The notes under the pieces were generated by a model that worked only from the letters and a program-made list of their open reading frames with translations, ran no database searches and was not told where the DNA came from. Below, piece by piece: positions 47,556-60,365 of a stretch of DNA of 64,000 nucleotides. This DNA comes from Druceiella hillmani (lineage: Eukaryota > Arthropoda > Insecta > Lepidoptera > Hepialidae). The position numbers and the translations under genes are program-made. The stretch lies in assembly GCA_039881145.1 (NCBI GenBank), contig JAYKKI010000008.1, forward strand, positions 33,195,501-33,259,500, read 5' to 3'. Every line of letters begins with the position of its first letter. The stretch's first letter is position 1.

Positions 47556-49540
47556 ATGCTACCCAAAATGATTTGTGTTAACGTTATAAATTTTGACGGC
47601 GATAAGAATATTCTATGTTAACTTCAATTTTAAGCCAAATCGCTATAACATTTCGACATGAATCGAAATTAATAACTTTCCAGCCAGCACTCTTTTGTCC
47701 GGCTGCTAATACTTGCAGGTCAAGTCTCTAAGAAAACATCTGCTAGAAAGTGTATCTTAGGTTTAAATTGGCGTGTTAATATTATTCAAGTTAAAATTTA
47801 ATTTAAATCAATCTAGTAGCTTTGTGTGGTTCATGAAAAAAAAAACATTATCAAAATATAGGGAGACAAAATGTTCTTAAATATATATTTGAAAGAGACC
47901 AAAGGAGGCTAATTTTAATTTGAACCTCAATGATTATTCTAGCAAAATTCCATTCAAATCGATCCAGTAGTACAAAAAGACGTAGAGACGGATAGTAAAT
48001 GTAAAAAGACATGCGTTTTTGTTTCAGAAAAATATAAATGGTATATTAAGTAATTAAAAAAAATACTTTCAATGTTATGACACACCTCTGTTACAGTTTA
48101 ATAATAGCATTAAATTGATATTCCTCTAGATGATTTTCATTGAAACCCGCATGGACTTTTAATATTGCCGCTATGTAATCAGATGTTGTCATAATATATG
48201 AAAAAATCTTACTTTTTTATCAATTTCCATACAATTTCTATAAAACCTTATAACTGCTTCGTGTTTTGTCGGTAAAGTAAATTTTATTTCATCGTTTGTA
48301 TTATAACTTTTAGCTTTTAAATTTACGACACTACGTTTCTCAGAAGCTAAAGTAATAAAAAGAACGTAAAACGAAGGAAAACATTTAAAAGCCTCTTAAA
48401 TTCAATATATGCAGACATACAACTAAGTATATTATAAGTATATTAAATGTTTCCTTTTAGCACATATATTGGGTTTAAAATTTGATTGAAATTATTTTTC
48501 AGGTGCTACGCCAGCGAACAGAGTATTATAACATAATCCGCAGTTATTAAGAGACCTACATTTATTTATTAAAAGTAGTTTATTTTCATTGTTTCTGAAA
48601 TAATTTGAAAAGAATATTATACCGTATAAATTAATTTTACATTCATACTAATGCCTCATCAACACTAATAATTAAATTTGACAATTGCAGAATTTTGATC
48701 ATATTGCCAGGTTTACGAGAGTACTGAGAGGCATAATCGCGCGGAAGAGAAAAAGAAATAAGAGTGCAATGATCGAAATTCACATGCTAAAATTTTACTT
48801 TACGGAAAACAGATTACAGTACTCGTATTATTTCAGCATAGGCGGCGGCGGGTGCTGCTAGATGGGCGGGCGGCTCATCCGGCGGCCAATCGTTTAGACT
48901 AACTAAACAATTTATAGCGCGAGCTTGCTCGATCGAGCCGCTTCAATAGCGTTGTCGGCTTAAAGTGTCAGGTGTGTTTTATTACAAATTGATGAATTAA
49001 TCAGCCTTAAATAATTTAGTACGCAATTTAATGAAATTGTCTCTCCTTTTGTTTTTGAATTAATATCACATTGAGTTACTGTTATTTGTGTGGCAAACGC
49101 TTTAGCCAGATTGAAATAGATTGGTTGTGGCCAGTTTGCGCTTGAGAATTTAATCTCTTTCTGTTAATTGGTCATAGATTGATGTTATGGAAAATAGAAT
49201 GATTTGTATTATTTGAATAACAGATCATTATACCAGTTTAAAATAAGTATTGACAATTGGGATAAATAATTTTATATTAAAATGTTAAGTAAAAGTTCTT
49301 ATTCAACATATACTGAATAATTTGTTCCACATAAGTTGACAATGGACTCTGTTGAAAACTAATTGATTCTAATATTTAAGGACTTGAAATATGAGTTTGG
49401 ATAATTTATTAAAACATATCATTACACATTTATTTATTAACTCTGTTACTGCATCGCAGCGAAAATGTAAATAATAGTGCGTGACATTTTAATCTAATAT
49501 TATAAATAAGTAAATCATAATAATTGCGAATATTATATAT
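47556..49540 (+). repeat. Right arm of giant inverted duplication 3 (block P, unit C)
   Basis: Same orientation as P in units B and D. It contains the window's most GC-rich repeat motif near 48840-48890 (ggcggcggcgggtgctgct, gatgggcgggcggctcat), followed by gcttcaatagcgttgtcggc and aaataatttagtacgcaatt. Confidence 0.9.
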
Positions 49541-49729
49541 GAAAAAAATTTCATTTGTCCAAGGATTATAAATATGTGAAAAAATTTTCATTTATCCAGG
49601 GATTTACCGATAGTTCTAACGGACAAAAAGTACATCTTTTAAGAATAACAATCTTCATACCCAATTTAGCTTTGTTACTCCTATAATAAATCACTGCAAT
49701 ACAATCATTTAATCTTTTATAAATATTTC

Positions 49730-51030
49730 AATTTAATATCGGACACTCCTTCATTGAAAATCTCTGAGCAATTCAACTCTTGTAGACTTGTATTACTCAT
49801 TTCTTAAAGACTTAAACGAAACGAGTTTATTACAAAATAAATTTCGGTTTTTACTTTCACATCTGTTTTTGTGACTACTAGTTTTCTACGACATTAAACA
49901 TCTGTTGGGCAAACTTACAGGTTATACTTCTCTTGGGTAGACCTTAACCTCATCTGATGCATATCATCATATGTGATTTACATTTTTTACGTAATCCATT
50001 TAACAATTTACTTTTCAGTTATTATTTCCAAAAGTTAAATTTTACACGATTTGTAATATAAATTTAAAATTTTGCAAAATTCAGTTACATTGAATTATTA
50101 TATTTTTTATATTTCCCTATTCACAGAGTTGATATTTTGCCAATATTTGCAGTAAATAATTATGATAAATATAAACAAAATACTCATATTTTGAGCTCTG
50201 GTCTCAAGAAAGGAAGAGGAACTACCCAACTACCTGCGTTGGCGTTTAGCCGTGAGAAAACTACAGATTTCATCGCATCGGACGAGCCTGCAGGTGAAAT
50301 ATTTTCAATTAAACAATCTTAAACAGAATTTTCTCAAAACTTCCGACTCCATTTTCAGCATTAATAAAGAGAATTTTCTGCAAAGTTCTTGCCCCGTCAT
50401 TTGAATTAGGCTCTATATTAATAATTCGTTTCTTGAAATATGAAGCATGCAAATGGTGCTCAATTATTCTAAATATATCGAAGTTATCGATAGTGTATTG
50501 TGAAAATTATGAGGAGGGTTCGGTCACCAGTGGTTGTAAGTAGTCCCATTATCGGATCGGATGAAGGTTAGGAAGCCCGGGTTAGGAAGCGCTTCGCTGA
50601 TGTAATTTATTTTTAAGGGATGATCAGGATCACTGTTTCAATTTTCCTACGTAAAGATTGAAATTTGTGATTTGAAAAACGATACATAATATTTATATAT
50701 ATCTAAGTGTGTGGTAGTTTGCGATTGAGTCGATTTTGCTTTCCTTTTGTGGGTACTGTTTGTTCAACTATTTTATGAACGTAGTTTAATGAATTTTATA
50801 GTAAATTAGGGTTTTTAATGATTTTATCTCATTAACTTTAAATTAGTCGACGCTTAGTATACAACTTGCGTGGTTTGTTGGTGTTATTATTGACGTCTCT
50901 ATTGTTCTGATAACGTGTTATATTACTTATAACCCGATATATTATAGACAACCAACAAATTTAGGAATTTCCACTTCAAGTTCCGCTTCAAGGGTTTATA
51001 GATTAAAAGATTGTTAACCTTCAAAATAGT
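49730..51030 (+). repeat. Macrosatellite block Q, unit C
   Basis: Matches 27990-29230 and part of 560-1000: ttacaggttatacttctctt near 49914, cgtagtttaatgaattttatag near 50780, and actttaaattagtcgacgc near 50833. It ends near 51030, before the half of Q that is present in units A and B. Confidence 0.65.
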
Positions 51031-51538
51031 ATAACCTTCAAAATAATTTGCTCTTTTAACAAATACATTAATTAAAAAAACGTAGAATTTTGTTTATCTT
51101 CTAATTCGTTACGAACACATAACCGTATATTGTATGAATATTATCGGTAAATTAGATTAACACCAGATTTATGCCCAACATTAAAATTATAAATAATCTT
51201 ATCTACGTTAATGTTAATTAAATAATCTCGGTTGAATATTCTGCAGTAAATTCGAAGGAAGAATGGTTCCACAGTCAATTAGCTTTAAGTTAATATTTCT
51301 GTATCAAAATGTAAAGAATGTGTCCAGGTAAATGAAATGTATTAGATATATCGACAACGCAATATATAAATTATGAGAAAGGTTTAACATCTGGCTGACT
51401 GTGAGCGGCGCATCGTTGGACCGGTTAAAGGTCAACACGTGCACTCCCCGCCAATGTAATTTTTAACAGGAAATCAGGCGACTGATTCAATTTTCCCGCA
51501 CGAATATTGGAATTTATTACTGAAAATAGTAATGTAGA

Positions 51539-51540
<2 letters not shown>

Positions 51541-51586
<46 letters not shown>
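51541..51586. repeat. (TA)n microsatellite
   Basis: Uninterrupted TA run. Confidence 0.95.
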
Positions 51587-51588
<2 letters not shown>

Positions 51589-53998
51589 GTTGATAATAGA
51601 CGATGGTTCTATTAATAAAAATAAATAAACGAAACTTTTCGATTTACTTTTATTATTACAGCGATAACTGAGTTAATCTCATTTACATAATTATTTAATT
51701 GGCACGAAAGTGTGCTTTTAGGTCTATAATATACCTACATTTAATAGTAAGTAGTCTGGTGATTTTTCCTACTTAACTTAAGCTAATTCACCTTTCAACT
51801 CTTAATGTAAAATTATAACCAAACGGCTTAGGTTTTTCCAAAAAAAACTACCTTAACTGCGATGATGCTTGATTAATTTCAATTAGTGTGATTATAAGTG
51901 ACAGGTAAAGCATCGTTAATTTTGCTCCTTAACCAGCCTTTTGCACGTTTTTTTTCAAGTCAATTACATTGCATGAATGAATTCAAGTTGTAGGCGTTTA
52001 TATTATTCTGTGCATCTCTAGTGAAGACGACAGTTAAAGAAAATGCATGTCCTCAGGCCGAAAATTGGTATTGGAAAAGATATCACTATTAAAATTATTA
52101 ATAATGTTTCGTACCTATTTTTTACTATTTAAACATTAAAAAACATTTAAAAATATGGTTATGGAAACGTAAAAAGCCTTTAAACAATGATTTTTCAGTT
52201 ATGGGAGCAATTACGTTGCGTCTAAAGCAAATATTTTTGGCCGATAGAAAATAAAAACGTTTCCACTATATTATATTATTGAGGGTTAAAATGGCGGGTA
52301 AAAACTTATGAAAAAGTTCATTGTCTTCCAATAAATTGGTTTAGCATTTAAATTATAATTAATGAAGTTAAAATAATTAGTTCACCTGCAGAATACAGAA
52401 AATTGTGAGATTTTTACATGCTATTACCGTAAAATAACACTATGATATGTAAAAATAAAGTTATGAAACAACAAGAAGTGAATAGAAATAGAAAATGTCT
52501 AAAGATTTAAAAGTAAAAACGCTACAATTTCAAAAAATTTAATCACAAAATACCGTTTATGATGACAATACAGGCTTTCCGGTAAAACTATTTGGTTTCG
52601 ATCTGAAAAAGCCTAAAATAAAGTATTGAAATAAAGTTTGTTATTACTTTTCATTTATTTGATTTTGAGAAAAATAATTGTTACAAATATCGTTTAATTA
52701 ATTTGCTATAATAAAAATTATAAGTACAAAATATTTTCTGGCTTCTGGCGGTCTTCTTACAATTTTTTTTAAATTTAATTCTCACCAAATAAATTGTATT
52801 TCAGTTTTTACAAGTGAAGCAGTTTCTTACCGTTTATTTTGTTTTTTTTTTGGCAAAGAAAATCGTGAGAAATATAACCAAATTTTTCATGTTTCTCTTT
52901 TCAAGAATCAAAAAGTAAAGGGTTCTAACTTTTATTTTAAATTTAAACATTTTAACAATTTTCATTTGCGTTAAACTCAAATAGCAATATTTCGTTCTTT
53001 TATACTCTAGAACAAAATCGTCAAATGCAAAACAAATCGTAGTTCCATCCCAAAAGTGTCAGGAATAATTAAATTCATCGTTACGATTTGACGCCTTATA
53101 GATTGAAAATTCAAAAGATAATACAAAAAATTGCTCAATCAGAGAGGTCAATTAATGTCGTCGTATGGAATGTATTTTTACGAAAATACATATTTAATAC
53201 GAATTTCTTACAAAATATCTCACTTCTCGAGCACGGTTGCGAGCAACCATTTTATGTCTAATGTCTCTTATGTCTAATCTTTCTAATAATTAGTTTCAGA
53301 ATCCCCATAATTCTCGATTGTACATATTTGTTCAAATAGCCGATTAGTTCGTTCTTTGTTGGATATACCAGAGTATTATATTTTATAGCAACGCCTCTCT
53401 TTAAAATATACCTTTCTTAGATATAAATTTTCACCCCAAGATACAATTACAAGAAAATTATGTCAAGTTTAATAAAAAGTACACCCACAAACTCTTTCCT
53501 TCTTTTTTAAAGAGTGAGTCTGATTCACGCATAAACTATTCCACATCTAATAGCTTTTATCGTTTCAGTTTACTTAGATACATATTTATTAATTATTATA
53601 CATAATAAATTGAATGCAAAAAAATTAATATAAAAAGACAATTTCTATATTTCTAAATCTACGCACGTGCGCACGTAAAACGTACGCTGTAGCTCATCCA
53701 TCTGCCCGCTTCCTTATTTCTCTTGTTGGATTTAAATTATGGCAAGGTATGTTGTTAGAGCATTCTTTATACAAAATATTGTGTGCCTTTTACTTAAGTA
53801 AATAGAAACTAAAATTTTATACAAAAAATGATTGAAATAAGAAGTCGTGAATAGTGAAAATCGCTCTCGTTAACACCATTTTTATATATGCAAATGAGTT
53901 GATGTTAGTTGTGGGAACAACCCATTGTCATGAATTAGCGTAAACAATTTTAATAATTTACAGTGTACGTTTTCTCAAAAATGTTAATGGAATCGAAC

Positions 53999-54178
53999 AT
54001 TTCATTAAAGAAGTATGTTTTATTAAGAGTTGATGAATAAATAGAGAGATATAGATGAGAATAAGATTTCATTAAAGAAGATATGATTTATTAAGAGTTG
54101 ATGAATAAATAGAGAGATATAGATGAGAATAAGATTTCATTAAAGAAGATATGATTTATTAGGAGTTGATGAATAAAT
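53999..54178. repeat. 67/68-bp minisatellite, about 2.7 copies
   Basis: ttcattaaagaag starts at 54001, 54068 and 54136. Each is followed by tttattaagagttgatgaataaat, and the first two by agagagatatagatgagaat. Near-identity of the copies points to a recent expansion. Confidence 0.9.
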
Positions 54179-55439
54179 CGGCCTCAAATAAGTTAGTATT
54201 TGGTTTACTTAAACTGTCCGTTGTTTATTTTTTGTTTAATTAATTACAATTATGAGCCTATGTCACTGATATTTAAGGGAGAAGCATTTGACCGCGATTA
54301 ATTTACATTTACAAAATTAAAGCTCCGATTAATGCTGAGCTACAATTGATTGGATTTTATTTGAATAGTTGAAGATTTGATTATCTCTATAATTTTATAG
54401 TTATATATCGCTGGTTGTCATGAAATAAGTTAAAATTTATGGTTTGAAATAATTGGTTATTGTTAATTGGATTGGATTAACAATTTACTCCATATCAGTG
54501 TATGATAATTATTTAGGGAGGTTAAAAGAATTTATTTGTTTCTTGCTTTTACAACTTTTTGCTACTCTCCATTTAGGTCTTGTAGAGCGTAAAAGTTCTA
54601 CGATGTCATGATTAACAGCGTAACTTCTGATGTAAGTCTTACGATTTGTATATTAATTGAAAACCATAATTATTATGAGAGTATTGTATGACAGGATAAT
54701 GTAGGAAGATGTATTACGAGACAAAGTATTTAATTTATTATGAAGTATCATCATTTGCTTGCTATAAATAAATATATTTTATTGTGTAATCAAACACGTA
54801 CTTTGTGATGAGTTTTGAGCTTTGAATTTTATATTTTTAATCTTGTACTAACCTTGAGTCTCGAATCGTGTACCGATGAAAAGTATAAGCAGCGGTTTAT
54901 TGCCCTCAGGATCAGACTGGAGTGAGATGTAATGGTGTTATCATTTTTAATGCTCTCCTTCATCTTCTCTATAGTAAAGCTAATGGGATAAAATCTTGAA
55001 GCGATGTGAAAGAAGACAATAAAAATATATTACTTCTAAAAATATTTTTTCGTTTAAATTTACAACACTTTGTTTTTATTTGTGAGAAAGGCGCATTAGA
55101 GAAAGTTCATTTTGTGTCGCTATATTTGTTTATAAATTATAAAAGTGACATAGTAGTTTTCCGAATAACGAAGAAAAATTTGGTAGGAATTTAGAACTGA
55201 TAAATACGTTTATAATATCCGAATAAGTGTGTACATACAGCATATCATCCTATATGTTTTCTTTTAAAGATATATTATATAAACTTAAATATATGTCGGA
55301 ATTAAATGGCAGACTGAATCCTGGTATTTACAATTTAAAAAGTTGGAGGAATGGCTTAACACGTCGCTCGTGCGCTTACGATAAATGGGGTATTTTAAAT
55401 TTAAAATATTGGCTTTTCACCAAATTTTATAATTAAACA

Positions 55440-56200
55440 ACGAGTGCTCAGTTAGCGATATTCAAATGAATAAGTCCGTTTTTTTGTCTGCAAATTTTTC
55501 CAATAGCAAAATATTTCATAAAATAAATTTTCAATAAAGGGCATAGTGAAACTAATAATTGTAGGAAAATGATAAAACATTGAAAAGCTTTGGATGCACA
55601 AGTAGAAAATGAATGACATTATGTGGAAAGTTGTAAATTTAAATGATAAATATTGTTAAACACATATTTTGAATATTCTTTTAATGGTTACTGCTCCAAG
55701 GTCACCATAAATTCGTATCTTCACGGGAAGATGCGTATTAAATAGAAATGCTTATCAATACAAAGTAATGTGACAAAAATGGCGCCTCTTCTATTCAAGA
55801 ATTTTTTTAAATTAATTAACAAAAAATTGACCATAGTTTAATTATGTACATCATCACAAATTACATCAGTACGACTGAAAAGAAATCTGAAGCAAGTACG
55901 CTTTCGGTGTACATATAATATTGCAAAAGGAAAATGTGAATTGTAAAAAAGTAAGTTCATTGTAGAATTTAATACAGAAACGAAACTATTTTTCTTTCAA
56001 GTCCCGCTTTTCCGAGGTTGCACAATCCGAATCAACGATGGTCAAGTTGATCAGTCTGAATTTTGGTTCAAAATATATATAAATCGTTTGAGATTCAACT
56101 CCCTCAATTAACTATCAACGACCAGCTTATCTATTTGCACATAACGTTGTCAAACCGACTGTGTTTAATTAAATTTTTCTTTAAGGTAAGGATATTTATG
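55440..56200 (-). repeat. Block K in reverse orientation, unit C
   Basis: Reverse complement of the palindrome 1 spacer (9697-10735): cttttctattcaagaattttt near 55795 mirrors the gaatagaagag stretch near 10326. The S-type core appears reversed at 56085-56170 (ccctcaattaactatcaacg). Confidence 0.65.
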
Positions 56201-56251
56201 TGGGATTTTTTATATAAATTTACGTATCGTTTTCTTTATTTGTTAGTTTCT

Positions 56252-56254
<3 letters not shown>

Positions 56255-56300
<46 letters not shown>

Positions 56301-56301
56301 C
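56255..56301. repeat. (TA)n microsatellite
   Basis: Uninterrupted AT/TA run at the K-S junction of unit C. Confidence 0.95.
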
Positions 56302-56309
56302 GTATAACG

Positions 56310-57960
56310 TTATAGTCTTCTAATATCAATTTTGAATTTCAAATTTTGTGGTAAAAATTACTATTTTTTTTTTAATTTCGAACGTTCGCCCAAAAATGGA
56401 AGTTGAGTTTTTGATCGGAATTAACCCTAGAACACTAATAAATCATAAAAATTCCAAATTTAAAAATATAAGGTATTTGTTTCTATTTGTATATCCATTT
56501 AATTGTTTAAGTTTTAAACCCTTGGGTCGGTTCGGATTATATTTTATATTTTGGGGTTTTTTTAATTGTACGATGATTTTATTTGATCTCTTATAATGTT
56601 AGTATTGTGTAAATCAAATATATTATTTACTATGACATTTTCCAGGAAAACTTTAATTCAAGTACCTTACATATGAAGTTGAAATTTTCGCTTTTTAGGT
56701 GAAGGATGAAGGTGAGACGTGGAACCATAAATTTTTGAGTCCAACGAAATGAATATTTGATAAGTTCAACAATCAATAAATACATTCAACAATCAAATAA
56801 ATACATGGGAATACGACAAGACTCTGGGTCTTTTATTTGTTATTTATATTACTTTTTTTATTTTTATATTACTAACGTGTGATGATAAAGAGACGAGTGA
56901 TAATTGAACAGTGGAACATTCACGAAATAATAGATATATGATGCTTTTAGTGAAAAGAATATAATATGACCTGACCATATCTAATTTATTATGTAAAGAT
57001 ATAGATTATATACCTTTGAAAGTCGGAGAAATGGAAGGCCATCAGCGGAGCGGGGTAATCGCAACGCTTTTTATTTGAGTTTTTAAAAAATAGTTTTTGT
57101 CTACTATGAAGTATAAAATAATTTGTTTATTTCTAAGTATTTTTGCAGTAATGAAATTTTATAGCAAATTTTCAAAAAAATTATTTCATGCCACCTTGGA
57201 CTTTAATATTTCACAAACGGGACTCAAAAATATGAACTGATAAATAAACCTAATGGTAAATAAATATTATTTTAAAACACGGATTGATATCCAACTAGAA
57301 AACCTGGTCGAAGAAAATATTTGTCTCTGCTTTGCAACTAAGGGAAGAAAAATTAATTTCATTTTAACGATGCCTACAGGTGGGTACCTGTAAATCATCA
57401 TGCAGGTTAGTCTAAAACTTTGCAACAGATGAAGAGACGAATTTGACAAAATTATAAGGGTTCCTTGTTCCAATTTGGGGGTCATAAAATTAAAGACTAC
57501 AAAAAATACTCGTACGTATTGTTTCCTGAAGGACATGTAGGGCATAAAAAATGTTATGTAGTTTTGTTTAACAAAAACAAACTTTATTTTACGAGGCATA
57601 AATCTGTTTACAAGTTCAGTGCAGTTTAAAAGTAATTTCATTTATGTGTAAATTGAAAGGAGATACTTTTTAAGAATGTAATCGGCTGTTTTACTTTAAA
57701 TTGGATAAGGTTGGTCCCCATAAAACCAATCCGTAATAAAATTTAGCTTCACTTAAACACGATCCCCCCAGTAAGACTATGTAACGAACAACAGACGAGA
57801 TGGTCGTTTAAACTTAATTGAGGGAGTTTGAGACTCCCATGGGGGCATTGCTCGTGTATGTATTGGAGATAAAAGATTTGATGAAGAATTAAAAATTAAA
57901 CTATTTTTAGAGACTGCATGGTGGTAGTTTATGTATACAATGTCTTTGGATTATATAGCA
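56310..57960 (+). repeat. Macrosatellite block S, unit C
   Basis: Aligns with 13945-16010 and 39297-40728; core at 57722-57840 (aaaccaatccgtaataaaat, gacgagatggtcgtttaaac). The 124-codon minus frame at 57267-57641 is not kept in the other two copies and has no recognised domain. Confidence 0.7.
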
Positions 57961-58004
57961 TCCGAAAGTATTTGAAATCAAAAGTTTTTCATTTTTATAT
58001 CTAA

Positions 58005-58140
58005 AGGCAGATTTACATTGGGTCAGTAGCTGACGTCAGTGCTGGCGCCGAAAACTAACTCATACTATTTACACGCAGTCAGTATTTCGTCAGTAGTCGA
58101 GGATATTTATTTTGGTGTACACACGTTCGTAAAGTCAGTG
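58005..58140. promoter_or_regulatory. Harbinger left TIR and subterminal GTCAGT cluster
   Basis: Five GTCAGT hexamers lie in the same orientation between 58022 and about 58139, two of them within the TIR. The mirror cluster at the other end has ACTGAC. Subterminal repeats of this kind are the usual binding sites for the transposase or the MADF/Myb partner. They also lie immediately upstream of the transposase start. Confidence 0.65.
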
Positions 58141-58147
58141 CGTAAAA

Positions 58148-58615
58148 ATGAATTCTCGAAAACAGCAAAAAATCAACATTAATCATTTGTTGAGAAAATT
58201 TACCTTTGTGATGATGCAAGAACTAACTGGAATGTTAGAAAATGAGGTATCTTAACAGAAACGAATATGGGTAAGAAAATGGATAGATGATAGAGATAAA
58301 ACTGGAGGTTCTGCTCTGTTGTTAACCCAGTTGAGAATTGAAGATCCTGGGGAATACAAAGTGGCTTTGAGAATGACCCCAAAAAACTTTGACGATCTGC
58401 TTATGTCGTTATCAAGCTCTATTCAGCGTCAAGACACATTTATGAGAGACGCCTTACCAGCCAAAGTGAAACTCGAAATTACGCTGACATTTTTGGCTAC
58501 TGGAATGTCGTTTCGAAATCTCAGTCACTTTTATCGCGTGTCGATACCATCTATTTCTAATTTAATACCGGAAGTGTGTTGGGCAATATATGAGTCATTG
58601 AAAACACAGATTAAG
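58148..58615 (+). pseudogene. Harbinger transposase, exon 1 (premature stop)
   Basis: N-terminal part of the nuclease that cuts the element out and inserts it. ATG at 58148 opens MNSRKQQKININ and continues to a TAA at 58253-58255. The same frame then gives IWVRKWIDDRDKTGG, LRIEDPGEYK, LRMTPKNFDDLL and the helix-turn-helix-like stretch VKLEITLTFLATGMSFRNLS, ending QIK at a good 5' splice site (AAG|GTAAGA at 58616). The match to Harbinger N-termini on both sides of the stop shows that the TAA is a point lesion rather than a boundary. No ATG occurs between the stop and 58372, so reinitiation would lose part of the domain. Confidence 0.8.
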
Positions 58616-58705
58616 GTAAGAAAGTTATTTACTTAAAAATTCTTAAATTATTCAAAAAATTAACGATCACATATAAATTATAATAACCTATAGTAATAGT
58701 AGGTA

Positions 58706-59180
58706 CTAAGCTGTATCAAAAGCATACTTAGTAACATCAGCACAGTCGCCTTCACAATTATCGTTATTAAGAGCTGTATTAGGGGCGGTACTGATGATTA
58801 CCTGACTGGGATCTACATATCTTGGAGTTTGAGTTGGCGATGAAAAGTAAAATCCCAAAGAGCTGTTACTTGAGGCAGTCATCTGAGTGACATCGGGGGG
58901 ATAAAACCCTAAGGAACAACTGCTGCCGCTGTTTGTCGTAGACGCTGGACTAAGAGTATCACGATTCTGCTGAGGCTGTGTACGAGTAGTAGCCCCCATA
59001 GAAAAGTGTGTATTTGGGTAAATATTCACGTTTCTTCTTCTCTTTTCTAGATCTGTTAGTCTCCATTTGGATAATATTCTTTGGATTTCTTCTTGTGCTA
59101 TTATACATTGTTCCTCACAGAGTTTTTTTAACTGAGAGGCCACATGCTTTCCATAAATATCACAATCACTTCTTTCGAAA
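58706..59180 (-). CDS. Harbinger MADF-domain protein, C-terminal exon
   Basis: Second exon of the accessory DNA-binding protein. Shortly after the exon start it reads DIYGKHVASQLKKLCEEQ followed by an amphipathic helix (IAQEEIQRILSKW), the short conserved C-terminal helix motif that follows MADF domains in Harbinger proteins. A low-complexity Ser/Thr/Pro/Asn-rich tail runs to the TAG at 58706-58708. The frame stays open upstream to 59329, but there it is only the antisense of the transposase. A 3' splice site near 59172-59180 is not obvious, and the phase does not fit cleanly with exon 1, so the exact start is uncertain. It lies wholly inside the transposase intron. Confidence 0.65.
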
Positions 59181-59911
59181 ACGGATTTAACACCAGATGG
59201 AATTTCCCCTCGTGTTACGGAGCAATTGATGGGAAGCATGTCACTATCAAAGCTCCGCCAAATAGTGGAAGTGAATTTTACAACTATAAAAAAACAAATA
59301 GTATTGTTTTGATGGCTATTGCAGACCATAACTACTGTTTCTCATACATCGATGTTGGTGCGAATGGCAGCGCTTCTGATGGGGGAGTTTTTAAAAATTC
59401 TTCGATTTATCGCCGTTTAGAAGATGGATTACTGCCAGTTGATGGATTCATTGTTGGCGATGCAGCTTTTCCGTTAAAGACCTATTTACTAAAACCGTAT
59501 CCAGGTTCGCAACTGTCTACCAGTGAAAAAATATTCAATTACAGACTATCTCGTGCAAGGCGTATAGTGGAAAATGCTTTTGGAATTCTAGTTTCTAGAT
59601 TCCGTGTATTCGAAAAAGCAATTCCCACCAGTTTGAACACAATTGATGCAATCGTCTGTGCATCCTGTGCCCTTCACAATTGGTTGCAAAAAACATCTAA
59701 CTCCTACATAACACCTACTCGTGTAGACAGAGAGGACTCTGAAGGACAAATAATACCAGGTACTTGGAGATCGGAAATAACTCCATTAATAAGTATAACT
59801 GATCAAGTTAGAGGTAACCATTCCGTTAATGCGAAACAGAAAAGAGATTTATTGAAAAATTACTTTGTGACGAACGGAAGTGTACCGTGGCAGTTTAACA
59901 GAATTTCTTAA
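59181..59911 (+). CDS. Harbinger transposase, catalytic exon (DDE_Tnp_4)
   Basis: Catalytic core with the full acidic triad: first Asp in GAIDGKHV (about 59221), second Asp in IVGDAAFPL (about 59453), Glu in RRIVENAFGIL (about 59560). The conserved RWNFPSCYGAIDGKHVTIKA start and the CASCALHNWLQ helix near the end are present. It stops at TAA 59909-59911, and an AATAAA follows near 59940. The exon appears to begin around NGFNTRW. About a dozen residues normally found between exon 1 and this point (the Pro...W region) are missing, and no convincing acceptor AG with a pyrimidine tract precedes it. Either a small exon was lost or the junction has been rearranged. Confidence 0.85.
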
Positions 59912-59965
59912 ATTATATTTGTTTTATTTTAATACTAAGAATAAATAAATATTGTGGGTACTTAC

Positions 59966-60304
59966 TGTTGTTTTCCTTTGTATAGACACATTTCTTATAA
60001 AAGCGTCCATTTCTGCGAACCATTTCAATTTTGGAGTATAGACATTTCCACCAGCGCCTGATTTTGAGGACTTTTTTATTTTATCCAGTTCCAAGTAGTA
60101 AGTTGCCCTCAAGTATTTAATTTTATTTTTGACCTCGTTAAGGCCAAATCCTTCTAAATTCATTTCTCGTGCAATATTATGTAATGCTGTTGCACGCATT
60201 TCTTTATTTCTATAATTTTGTGCTTTATTATCCCACAGGCATTCATTATCGCGGTATAGTTGAATAAGCTTTAAGTTTTCCGTGTCGCTCAGTTTTCGCG
60301 TCAT
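59966..60304 (-). CDS. Harbinger MADF-domain protein, exon 1
   Basis: Sequence-specific DNA-binding partner that helps bring the transposase to the element and to the nucleus. ATG at 60304 (MTRKLSDTEN), 113 codons. The MADF domain fills the exon: LIQLYRDNECLWD, Y.NK..R..A...IAREM, EVKNKIKYLRATYYLEL, then KSGAGGNVYTPKLKWFAEMD. It ends QRKTT at a strong 5' splice site (minus-strand GTAAGTA, plus 59959-59965). The intron would span the whole transposase catalytic exon. Upstream (60305-60554) lies the GC-rich subterminal region, probably its promoter. Confidence 0.85.
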
Positions 60305-60365
60305 TTTGTGATGCGTGGTCCCCGTACAATAGAGCGGCAGCGATTGACTTCGGCATTTACACGGC

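Larger units (their letters stand above)
51100..55440 (+). repeat. Macrosatellite block R, unit C
   Basis: Fullest single-copy R: atatatcgacaacgcaatat at 51344, ggaaatcaggcgactgattc near 51470, the cgcacgtgcgcacg cluster near 53663, and a degraded end at 55210-55440 (atggcagactgaatcctggt). It carries a (TA)n run at 51541-51586 and a minisatellite at 53999-54178. No foldback like that at 8522 is present. Confidence 0.7.

Noticed and set aside
57267..57641. 124-codon minus-strand frame in block S
   Set aside because: No domain recognised, and the frame is not kept in the homologous S copies at 15360-15730 and 40090-40470.
59181..59329. Upstream part of the minus-strand frame (from 59329) as MADF protein sequence
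   Set aside because: This part is the antisense of the conserved transposase start (RWNFPSCYGAIDGKHV). Only the portion below about 59180 matches a MADF-protein C-terminus.
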